Assembly (NCBI RefSeq): GCF_037038585.1
Contig: NC_092521.1
Coordinates: forward strand, 50,848,398 to 50,912,397
Origin: Patagioenas fasciata
Lineage: Eukaryota > Chordata > Aves > Columbiformes > Columbidae
Direction of reading: 5' to 3'
Length of the DNA: 64,000 nt
The notes beneath the pieces were generated by a model that ran no database searches, was not told the origin of the DNA, and saw nothing but the letters and a program-made list of their open reading frames with translations. The translations under genes and the position numbers were made by a program. Each line of letters starts with the position of its first letter. The first letter of the stretch is position 1. Shown here piece after piece: positions 39,261 to 49,905 of this stretch.

Positions 39261-40584
39261 GCCTGGCCACAGGGATTGCTGCACGCAGCATCTCTCTGTG
39301 GTGGGCAGCACAGTTAGGATGCAAAGGAGCACAACACAGGGGCAAATAGTTATCATTCACTCCTCCAGCATTTTAACTTCTTTTATTTTTCTTCCTCATT
39401 TTTGCTGGATTAAGCTTTTTTAACACAACGGAGCTGACTCTGAGTGTCTGGGCTAGATTTAAAGTTCAATGAGGTTCTTTATTTGCCAGGAAACACTCTT
39501 CCTTCCTTTCCTTCCGTGATTGTTCCCACAGGCTTTGGAGCTGGGGTTTTTTTCCTCCCCTTCTGGTTTGACCTTTGTTCAGTTGCTCTTTTAGCCAGAG
39601 TCTTGTGGGTCTCACAGAGGGTTTCAACACGGTTGTGCTCCCAGTCCAAAGTGGGACTTAGCTGGGCAGATTGCAAGTCTCGGAGCCTCAAGCATGGGCT
39701 CAACTAGCACTTGGTTCTCACCTCTACTCCACACGGAGATTTACGCCTCCCAACAGACTGCACAAGGGCTGTTGCTCTCATCAACTCAGAAGTTCATTCC
39801 TGCCCTTGCCTACAGAAGCAAGGATGGCTACAAGAAAGGTAAAGTGTTGCTTTTGCCTTGCAAAATTTAAGGCAGCATTTCTGGGAACTGAAAGTCCCCT
39901 ATTGAAGCAGTAATATGTTCTTCACCCAGACATATCAAGGCTTTCCATGAGATCTATATATGTGTGTGTGTATAAAATAATACTCAAATAATATAGAAAT
40001 AAAATCTGCTGTCTTCCTCCACCACTTGCCACAAGTGTTTATTTTCCACTGTCAGGTAAGGACTTACCATCTAGGAAACTTGACTGCATTTATTCAGAGC
40101 CACCTAATATCAGTCTCTTGGCAGAGAAGACAAGTGTTATCTGACCTAAAGCCTCCACAGTATTCCGTCCTTCCAGCACAGTTCATTTGACCCATGGCTG
40201 CTCCTGCCTTTCTTTCCTAAGGATCCCTCAGGCACAGGCCAGCACTACAGTGAATATTGCCCTGCCTACTGCCAGCTTGATTGCCTGATGTCTTTGCCAA
40301 TCTGACAGTGCATCTACTAAATGCTTTAAACGTCTATCAGGTTGTCTAAGTTGCACATCTTGGAAGGCTCATCCAGAACCTCACTGCTCGAATGGTGGGA
40401 ATTTCTTCATAAATCTACAGCTGCTCTTACATTCTACAGTTCATGGCTCACTAGACTCACTCATACTCATGTATACTCCCTATACTCACTTCTAGTAATT
40501 TTTTCTTATACTCACTGTCCTTCTGTTCCAGTTACTTTTCACCTTTCCACTTCTGTAGTTACTGACTTTGAGTGAAGCTGGTTT

Positions 40585-41530
40585 AGCATCTCTCAAGACA
40601 GGTTTTCCAGCTCCCTGGTTATTCTGCTAGCCCTATGCCGTGCCTACTTTCAGTGCAGATTGTTTTTTAATTCTTCCTATGAAGGCAGCTGCCCAGAGCT
40701 GTACCCACCACTTCACATGAGGTCTCTCTCACCAGCACCTGGCTCAGCAGTACAAAATATAATGCTCCCCTCTACCTTGGAAAGGGTTGCACCAATACCG
40801 CATCCAACTCAAACTTCCTATGACTCACGACAGCACCCTGGCTTTCACCTTCTCTGAACCCTTTGGCTTCAGTTCATTGCCAAAATGTTTATTATTTCTC
40901 CCTAAACACTGCAAGATCTTATCTTCTGCAGTATTACATTTCACGCCACTTCTGCTACTGTGATTAGTTCATTCTCCTTGTGGAGATCCAAATCCTGTTC
41001 TCCCAAGTCCAGGTCATCATCAGCATACTCCTACATTGACACTTGCTGAAAATATTAATGCAGCTCGGTCACCAGATTTATTTTTAGGAAACTCTGCCAA
41101 GAAAGCTCCCTCAAATCTATTATTTCTTTTTCCTATATAAGTCACTGCTGTTGCCTTATTAGCCAGTTCCTTACCCATGTTACATTACAATTTTAGCAGA
41201 TTTCAAACATTATTAGAATAGAAATTAAAATATTAGAAATGCTTGATAAAGTTGTGAAAGATTAAAAACCTGTGTATTTTCTATCTGTAAATAGAGTTAC
41301 ATTACAAAAGGAAACAACCCTGCTAGTCTGTCACAAGCAGTTTTGACCTCTTGGTAAATTGCCTGCATGTATTTAATAATTCTTCCCCTCAAAAATCTGT
41401 CCTGAATTGTTTTTTAGTATTTGAGGCTGGATTGACAAGGGGGTAGTTATTAAAATCTCATAGCAGCCCTTTCTAAAAATACATTTGCTCTTCATTAACC
41501 ACACATTGAATTCCCAAATTCAATAGTTTG
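40585..41530 (-). mobile_element. Ancient CR1-type LINE, about 0.9 kb
   Basis: This is a long, heavily diverged inverted CR1. In order on the plus strand are 'ctcaagacaggttttccagc', 'gcccagagctgtaccca', 'gaggtctctctcaccagcacc', 'ccaagtccaggtcatcatcagca', 'gaaaatattaatg', 'attagccagttccttaccca' and 'ctttctaaaaataca'. Each matches a successive part of the last third of CR1 ORF2 in reverse complement. Divergence and indels have destroyed the frame. It probably predates the radiation of modern birds (inference). Both ends are approximate. Confidence 0.65.
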
Positions 41531-44500
41531 AATCAAAGTTCTAATAAAAATCATGACCAATAATTTCAAGTGTAAGTTTTTCTTAGTTTTGTGAGACAGA
41601 AATGGAGATGAAACAGCTTCTTTTGATAACTTTTATTGGTGTTACATGTGCCAGCTCTGCACATTCATTAACCAAAGCAAAAGGAACAGGCGCACTTAAT
41701 TTGAGCCAGCTGAACTAAAAATCTGTGTTTAAAAAACAATCAAACTTTTAGGTCTTTATGAGTTAGTAGGTTTTAAGTTCTAATAACCCATTTCACGCAA
41801 CGTTTAATTCAATCTGCTAGGAGATGCAAAAACTACAGCATCCTTCACCTGGCTAGACTTCACTTTGAGTTGATGCTATGTTAACACTCCCCAGACCAGC
41901 AATGTCTAACCAAGACTCTCCAAGTCTTTCCAGCATTTCCTGCCTCCCTTTCCAAAGAATCCTTTAAATACAGGCTGCATGAATTGCATTGCCAGGTACC
42001 AGTTGCAATTTCTCCTGAGAAACATACAGGTTGATGTTAATCTCCCGTGACACTCGGAGACGACAAATATAATCCCTCCGGGGATGAAAAAAAGTAAAAA
42101 GCATCCTGATTTTCCTCTTCTCTCCTCATATAAAGCAAGTTACGCAGAATAGAGCACCCCATGGGTCTGTTGCCTACTGAGATACATCTGTTCAGTCCTC
42201 CTTCTGCATCAAATTGCCTTAAATTTGTGACTCTACAGCTATGGATTGTCCATATTTCCTTCATTCCCAAACAGGCTCATGGGTTTGGAGACATTTTACT
42301 GACCAAACGCAGCAAGAAAAATCTTATTTCCATCTCTTTGAATCAGACATAATGGTAGAGCCCAAAATTAAAAGGGGAAAGAAAAAAAAAAAGGCAGGTA
42401 GTAAAGAGAAGCTGCTGCACCAGCCAAGGACAAAACTCCAAGCCAGGACTTATCCAATATTACCACAAGCAATTCTGCTAAAGTAATAAAATCTCCATGA
42501 ATGTTAGGCAAGGCAAAGACTCACACAACCTATCAATCACCTCATTGGCACCAATTCACCTTTCTGGTAAGCCACCATGCAGCCTCTGCTTAAACTCCTG
42601 GTTCCCTATCAGGTCATTGTGGTGGACAAGGATCCTTGGACTCTTCTCCACCCTTGCTAGTTTTCCATGATGGCCTCACCACCCAGGATGAGGCTGTCAA
42701 AGACAGGTGCAAACATGCTTTGTTGCTAATATTTATCAGCAAGGACTCTAAATGCTTGCAAAGTGAGGAAAAATGGGGTTGCTGACAGTCAGATTGCTCA
42801 GCAGCCTTTCTTGGGGGTACCCAGTGCCTCTGCAGATCAGGCCCAGGTACACGAAGACATGAATAGTCCTTTCTCTCTGCCCATACTGGAGACACTGGCA
42901 GCATTGTTAAAGCACAAGCATGACCAAGTCTAATGCGGCTGAAAACCTGGCAGCACCACGCTGGCCTTTTTGCTTCAGCGTGATCAAATGGCAGCATTGC
43001 TCAGCGAGCGCACGGGGCATGAAAGGATTAGCTGCTCTCCCCCCTCCCTGACCAAGCAGGTGAGCCGAAACCCTTTCCAATTCACTACATGTCAGTTTAC
43101 AAGTAAAACATAAGGTATAAATGCAGCTATTGTTAAGTCAAAGCAGCCATCCTGGCTGGGGAGTTAGATTAGCAATTTGCCCTTTGTAAAAGGATTAGCA
43201 GAGCTCTATTGTTTCAATGTTTATTTATCAATTTGCATTTTTAAAAGGGGGCGTATATCTGACAAAGGCCCACGTTCTCCATGTACCCTGGGCCACACCG
43301 TTTTCTTCCAGCTCCCAACTGCCATAACCTACCAGAGAGCATTTTATAGACAAGAAACAGAGAAGAAACCAAATCTTCAGCACTGCTACTGATAAGGTTT
43401 TGTTGGGCTGTCCAGCAGCTGGGAGCCTTTCAGCTGAGAGCAACTACGGGGGTGCTGCTAGATATGTAGATCAAACACCAGAACTGTTTTCCCACTTTTC
43501 CTCAGATAGCTGAGCTGAACACCCAGATATTTACAACCCTTTCACTGCAGTTTCTAATCACATGGGCTGCAGCACCCAGTCTGTGGCAGGTCGCTCCCTT
43601 ACATGGATCGCAGGCACATCGAAGCCACGGACCCTTAGGATGAGGCACCTCCACAAAGAGCACCAGTTCCACACTTGCAGTCTTCAGAACCCCTCACATA
43701 ATGCACACAGGCTCATCAAGCTCACAACAGCCTCTTTTTTCGCTCGGGAGGGTGGTGGTGAAGAACTGACTTGTTGAGCACAGAGGTTAGCACCAACGCA
43801 GCAGTTCTTGGCATCCCAGCAGCTCTGACGGGTCCTCAGTTCAGGTTGTGTTGGGCACTTACACGTCCTTTGGGCGCCTTGTAAACGAGTATTTACTGCT
43901 GCAATGACTAGTTGGGTCTCCACAGGCCGCAGGGACTCCTCACCAAAGTTCAAGTTGAGGGAAGAGGTTTCACACAGAGCCATTCGCAGCACGGGAGAGG
44001 GGGAGCTCTGCCGGGAGCACAGGCTGGCCATTTGGCAGACAACAGCTGCTTGCTTGGATTAGGTAAAAATTCCTTCGTTAGAGGGAATGGGGATGTTTTG
44101 GAAGGTAAGTGGGAGAGCAGATTTTTTAATTAAAGTGACGCCAGTGCATTTGCGCTCTGGTGCAGCCCCACACCCTGCTTTTTCGTAAGATGGCAATTTA
44201 GGAAGCTAGTCTTTTAAACCATAAAAACAGTTTAGAAGACGAACAACCATCCAGCTGTGCTGAATTACTTTCCCACTCCCCCAGGACCCAGCAGCAAAGT
44301 ACAGCATGTATTTTACAGGCATATGATTTATTTATATGGACTAACATACAGGTATTGTTTCTGACCCGTAAAACCCTTCTACGGCCAGGCGCCTACACAT
44401 CCAAAAGCCTTCTCCCAGACTGGGCTCCACCGCCACAGCTGCACTGGAGCAGGACCTCTGCTCAGGAGAGAGGGAGAAAAGACTGCAGGGTGTTCTCTGG

Positions 44501-44854
44501 CTTTTTGTAACTCCCTCCGCCCAGCCCTTTCTTTTTTCTCTTTCCCCAAACAATTCTAGTTTGTCGATCATCAGGCATCTCGCACAGGCAATTCATTTTT
44601 CCTGGTCATGGGGGGAATGAGGAGGCTCTAGTAAGACATGCTGTAAAGATCTTAAAATATGTTCTACGCTGCTGGCTTATTGCAGATACTCTGATTCCTG
44701 GTCGAAAAGGGAGGCCACGAGTGGTCTCGATTAAGGACACAAATTTAGGAATCATCAAGCAGCACACGAGGCAAGCAACAGGCGTTCTGCCCTGAGGATC
44801 GTGCACACACAATTAAAAATTAAAAAAATAAAACCACCACACACAAAAGGAAGG
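41531..44854. other. Intergenic sequence with a FOX-GATA-octamer cluster
   Basis: No gene is seen. An AT-rich segment at 41560-41830 and the motif cluster at 43218-43238 are the only items that stand out. Confidence 0.55.
43218..43238. promoter_or_regulatory. Candidate FOX-GATA-POU composite site
   Basis: TGTTTATTTA (FOX-like, 43218-43227) overlaps TTATCA (GATA on the minus strand, 43225-43230), which abuts ATTTGCAT, the exact POU octamer (43231-43238). A CCTTTGT (SOX/TCF-like) lies 40 bases upstream at 43180-43186. Adjacent perfect matches to three factor families suggest a composite element; its function is inferred. Confidence 0.3.
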
Positions 44855-45000
44855 GAGAGTAGTATTTCAAATGCAAGGGACAGACCCTGTCCCACAGAGC
44901 TTACAATTTACATTTAGATTAGCACAAGTAGCAGCAACATTGCAGGGAAGGTGGATAAGGGTTACAACAACAAAACTTTATGGCTGGCCTGCATTGTAAT
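44855..45000 (-). mobile_element. Ancient MIR/L2-type repeat remnant
   Basis: 'gggacagaccctgtcccaca' followed by 'gagcttacaatttacattt' is a phrase common to old MIR/L2-like repeats of turtles, crocodilians and birds. The following 'gggaaggtggataagggtta' is in the expected order. The call rests on wording alone; the subfamily is not resolved. Confidence 0.45.
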
Positions 45001-48000
45001 TTCACTAATTAGAAAAAATGAAGTGTTTCTGGTTAATAAATCAATGCTATTGACATTTCCATACATTTGAGTGAAGTACACAAATACCTGTGGGATAAAC
45101 TCTTTGATTGGATTTAGCCAGTATACTCTCTGGAGTGATGGTTTTCAATCAACAATCCTTGAGGTCTGCCCTAAAGATATGTGAAAGGTATCTTAAGAAG
45201 AAACAAGCCTATTCCCTAAACTTACATTCACAGTATTTCCCTGAGTATTTCTGGTGGACAGGAAAGAACAAATTATATAATATTGTAAGCAATTGCTCTA
45301 GAATGATGGGGAGAAGATTTTTTTTTCCTCTTCTTTCTCAAGTGAGAAAAATATCAATTACTACATCCTCATGGGCAAGGGCTGGCAATCCTTGGAGCTG
45401 TGTGAAGCTACCAGCCTCTCTACAGGAGCTGGACTAACAAGGCTGGCCATTGATGAGTCTTCAAGTGCTTGTAAACACCGACCTACGTAGGGATGCCACA
45501 AACTCGCGAGCGAGTCTTCTCAACAGACCTGCAGAGGCCTCAGTCATCTTTGGCTGTTACAAATACGTATCTAATCGTACCTCAAGATAGCAACAGCCCA
45601 CGCACTTTCATCTATCACCAGGTGCCATGGATACAACACAACACACCACGGCAAAGCAATGGCACCACCAGCACCATCACCAGGCTTTTATCGTTTGGTG
45701 CAGCACCTCCCTTCACAAGGCAGCAGTGTGCTCTGGGAAGGCGGTGGTGTTGGCATACACAATTATTCACAGCTTTTCCTGTAACAGGGCCCCTCCTTCT
45801 TCTGGTTTGCCAAGGTTCCCCTCTCAATAGGTGAGGGGAGAAGTGATTGCAACCCTCCGATATCTCTCCACCCTCCCCCAAAGGATGGTGGTAGCAGCCC
45901 GAGATCCCTCTCTGAAGACAACTGTCAATGCCAAGAACTGCAATGGAGTGTAGTTTCTGTCCAGCTCAACGTTCGAGGTTTGATGCTGTAGGTGGAATGA
46001 CTACCACACACGGCTAAAGTAGGAGCTGTGTGACCACAACTGAATATATTGCCTGATCCAAAGAAGAATAGAAGGAAAAAGTCAATTACTCAGCACCGAG
46101 AATGCCCTCCCATTCCACTAGCTTAGAAACAGACCAGGGATCTCTTTGTATTGTTAACATTTAAACCATCTTGTTTTTCTGTACTGGATTATCATCAGAT
46201 TTTTCAGTTTAATCAATACTCTGCTTTCATAAAATTTCTGGATTTAAGTGAGGAAATAGAAATCAGTATACATTCAAAGCCAGATGAGCTTTTGGATGGC
46301 AACCACATTCTGGCAATTTAGCAGAATTTGTGTAAGCATATGTGTCCAGGATGGGACGTCTGCACAGAAACTGGAAAGCACTGCAAAAGTACCTTTCCTT
46401 GCCGTACTTCAGATTCCCTTTCCGCACCCTGCCAAAATCGCTCACTGAGTGAATGAGGCTTCCTGACCCCAGCAATTGGCTGGAATCAAGACACTTTCTG
46501 TTTTAACTCCAAAAATACCAAAAGCATGTTTCCTTCAGAAAAGCAGGCGGGTAGATGGCACTGCTGCCTACAGCCTTCAGCAAAATCTATGTTTTTGGTA
46601 TTTGTCCATGCAATACATTAGTAAAGTGGACTCAGTCTCCTTCTGGAGCCCACGGACGTTCTTCAGTGATAATAAAGAATGGAACACAGAATGCACAGTG
46701 TTGTGTTCATGAAGCACTAAGATGCAAGACCCAAAGGACACACTGGACTCCGCTTTGCTATATTCCAGGGATCCTACCAGCACAAAACAGCAATTCTGCT
46801 TCCAAAAAACACTGTACTACTGGGTGATCAGAGAGTATTTCATGGTCAAGGCAAAATGAACACCAGTGCACCAGGTAGCATAGCTTCATCCCAGGCAAAT
46901 ATTCCAGAGAGTATTGCGACTACTGTTTAAAGACAAACAGATAGAGTGAATTGATAAGGCAGGGGTCAGCCATTGGTTCCGATACAGAACATTTCCCAGA
47001 GAGCAGATTGGATCATGCTACAGTAACTTTTATTGCAGAGATCAGCAGCCAGCACAGCTATTCGTAAGTATTATATAGACACAAGTGCCTCACGCTTAGG
47101 CCAGCCAGCATAGAGCTAAAATGGAAGCACATAACAAATTAGTGTTAATAAGCAAACAATCATTAGAAGTGTTAACAAGTGATGGTGGAGAGGCTCTGTT
47201 TTTTATTTTATTACTAATCTCTAGTATGTGTCATTATCCTCATAGAATAACATTTTATTATGAAATGCACATGCCCAGCATTAAAGCCTTTGATAGTCCA
47301 ATGCTTGCCAGCAGCAGCAAAATTGTAAACAAAGTGAAAGAATCATTTCTGAAATGCCAACAGCCATTAGTATTCGCAAAGTTTATAGGATGCAGAGAGG
47401 GCCAACATGCTGCAGCGTAAATAACAGGAATTTACTGTGACCCGGGGATCTAAGGAATCAATTGAATATTCAGTTTCTTCCCATTTTTCAAAAGAGCCTA
47501 AACATACATGCTTAATCTCAATTGATTTGTGCCTGAATTAGGGTCTTGAGTCTGTTAGATATTTTCAATTCTTTTTAGTCAATAGACTCCTTTGACATTT
47601 TCCTCTTTTATAATACAGCAAACAGCTGCAACTAATAATTTTTCATTATGGTTTTGTATTTCTGTTTTGTTTTACAACAAATTTTACTTAAAACAACAAA
47701 AATGCAACTGAGCAAATTCTGCTTACTGTAGAAATCAGATTTTTCTGAAGACTGGCAGAATTTGACATGGTATCAATTAGGACAATGTTTTTATTTTAAA
47801 CTATAGCTAGGAAAATCACAGGTTGAGGGGAAAAAAAGAAAACAAAACACAACAAAACACACTTGGAAATGAAGGAGCTTTCACGAGAAGACAAAGAAAG
47901 ACTTAAAATTGACCTACTTTCTATAACCTGAAAAGTATTGATGCATTTTATATGACTACCTACTTAGCACAGTTATTTCAGCTCCAACATACAATCAAAA

Positions 48001-48540
48001 CAATAAGTCCAAGGCGTTTACATTTCTGTGCTGTAAATACACCGTCTTCATCTATAACTAAAAATGGTAATGGGAGCTCAATCTACAGCGTCCTATACCA
48101 TAACTGAGTAGCACCAAGTGCCTCCTGAGCTACTTTCAGCAACAACACAACACAGCAGATAAAGCGCACACAAGCCATTGTACTGCCATGTGCATGCTAA
48201 ACTTAGGGAAGATTATTAAATAAGCAATTATGATAACATGAGATATTAAATACAGATAGGGTTGTGTCAATGCAGCTACGATTTTTTTTATTATTATTTT
48301 TCCCTGTAGAAATGTTAGAAATACTGAAGTAGGCATGACGCCTTCCCTTCCTGCACGCACGTCTCTCTTCAGAAGATAGCTAAAAATCAGAGATAATCTT
48401 TTTTAAAAATAAAAGAACATAATACAGCAAAGTCCTACTGGGGAATAGGGTTTTAATGAACACACAAAGCAACTAGGTGACATCTTTATCAGCCCTCATA
48501 AACCTTGATTGAATACACAGCGATAAGGCCTGTTTAAACT
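45001..48540. other. Intergenic sequence with an AT-rich candidate enhancer
   Basis: No gene is supported. The block at 47121-47460 combines forkhead and TCF/GATA motifs and is given as a separate entry. The rest shows no recognised repeat or RNA gene. Confidence 0.55.
47141..47340. promoter_or_regulatory. Candidate FOX/TCF enhancer-like block
   Basis: It holds TAAGCAAACA (47149-47158, the optimal FOXA motif TGTTTGCTTA on the minus strand), TTGTAAACAAAG (47323-47334, a second strong forkhead site) and CCTTTGATAG (47287-47296), where a TCF/LEF core overlaps a TGATAG GATA core. GTTAAT-type homeobox sequence also flanks the first FOX site. This arrangement is common in endoderm enhancers, but conservation and activity are untested. 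Confidence 0.35.
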
Positions 48541-48550
48541 GTCATCCTGA

Positions 48551-48588
48551 CGATAACGCGGGCCGAGACGACGCGGGCCTTAGCAACG
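48551..48588. promoter_or_regulatory. Isolated CpG cluster
   Basis: Eight CpG dinucleotides occur within 38 bases, in DNA that is otherwise strongly CpG-poor. The 9-mer ACGCGGGCC occurs twice inside it. It is much too short for a CpG island, but could be the core of an unmethylated regulatory element or a recent insertion. Confidence 0.35.
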
Positions 48589-48710
48589 ACCTGGGCAGGA
48601 GAGAAAGAGAGAGAGGCACCTTCCCAAAGTGCAGGCCCCGCTAGGTAATGTATAGCACGGGTGCAGTTCAAAGCCTGGGCGGCTGGTTTGTTTGTGTGAG
48701 GGCGGAGGGT

Positions 48711-48755
48711 TGGGGGTATGTGTGATATACGGGTGGGGGGTATGTGCGATATATG
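48711..48755 (+). repeat. G-rich 24-bp tandem duplication
   Basis: GGGGGTATGTGTGATATA (from 48712) recurs 24 bases later with one change (from 48736). With the preceding GGGCGGAGGG, the plus strand carries several runs of three or more G between 48701 and 48740 that could fold as a G-quadruplex with one long loop. Confidence 0.75.
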
Positions 48756-49087
48756 CACATCTTCCCCCGGCACCGGCTTGAAAGGGCATTTGCTTCAGAG
48801 TCTGCTTTTGGGGATGGAGGCTGTCTGGGCGCTTTGAGGCAGAGCGACCTTTAGCACTTAGGTCTGCAAACATCGAGAATTTCATAGAAGTGGTGTTAAA
48901 GGATTTAAGGGAAGCCTGCTCTGGGATTTCTCTTTAACAGCATCATATTTGAGGTGCACAATCTTCATCACTAGGAAGGAAGTAGGCAGGTGGGGCCAGA
49001 AAAATTATGGAAGTTGGCAGCAACATGGCTTGTTACACTAGAGTATCTGGCCCTGACCATCTGGGATACGTATTAAATATACATATT

Positions 49088-49110
49088 AAAAATAATAAAT
49101 AAATAAATAT
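49088..49110. repeat. (AAAT)n microsatellite
   Basis: This is a short imperfect AAAT/AAT tandem array. Confidence 0.8.
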
Positions 49111-49759
49111 GTATTTCAAGCTGGTTTTAATCATCTCCAAGAAACATCAACAATTTGATTTTTCTATTTTCTATATTTCTAGCTTTAAAAAAATATATAA
49201 ATAAATTTACACTTGAACTTTTATTCTTTCTCCCAGAAATTGTTCCCCCCTCACTTCAATGTTTGCAGTGACACCCACTGGCTGCAGCAGGGCAAGTTTC
49301 AGAGTCATTACTAAAATGCTTTGGTGCACTGACAAGATCACAGAGACATGGAAACTTGGAAAAACATCACCACCAAAAAGCTGTCATTTTGTCAGCTTGC
49401 TTAATAATACAATTCAACAACTGTATTCAATGCAGCTCTGTTCCATTAAAAGCTTTAATACGTAAACAATGATAAATAGTTACTTGTTAAACATAAGAAA
49501 ATATACATTTGTATCAAATTACTAGTTAATTAAAAATTCCTACTGCTTGGCCAGTAGAAGATATTGGTTAATTTTACATCTATTTGGTCTTTGGCAAGAC
49601 ATGAAGTAGCACTAGTACTAGGTTTTAGCTTTCCATCAGGAAAATACTAAGCCGAGCTGATACAACACCGAGCTCCTGGCTGCCAGGGGAGGCATCTCAG
49701 CTACTCAGGAACTCATCTGTGCTTTTGTAGGGTTCTTTGCATACAGCGGTGGATTTCTC

Positions 49760-49905
49760 CTAGTAGCCCCAAGCAGTATTTTCCTCATTTCACACACAGG
49801 AAAGAGGGGAAACACAGAAATAAGTGATTTGAGTAAAGGCTCATAGGAAAACCACAGAAACCAAATCTAACAAATCCCAGTCTAATGGCCTCAATTAGAA
49901 GACAA
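49760..49905 (-). mobile_element. MIR-like SINE remnant
   Basis: The plus strand carries the reverse complement of MIR landmarks: 'ttttcctcatttcacacacagg', 'ggggaaacacagaaataagtg', 'atttgagtaaaggctcata' and 'caaatcccagtctaatggcc'. The wording matches the internal core and the tRNA-like half in the expected order. It is diverged, with approximate ends. Confidence 0.5.

Larger units (their letters stand above)
34291..40584. other. Intergenic sequence with simple repeats
   Basis: No gene is supported. Visible items are an (AAAC)-like run at about 34363-34381, a T-run at 36391-36408, the purine tract at 38201-38277, a perfect AP-1 motif TGACTCA at 38470-38476, and a short TG/TA run at 39957-39973. 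Confidence 0.6.
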
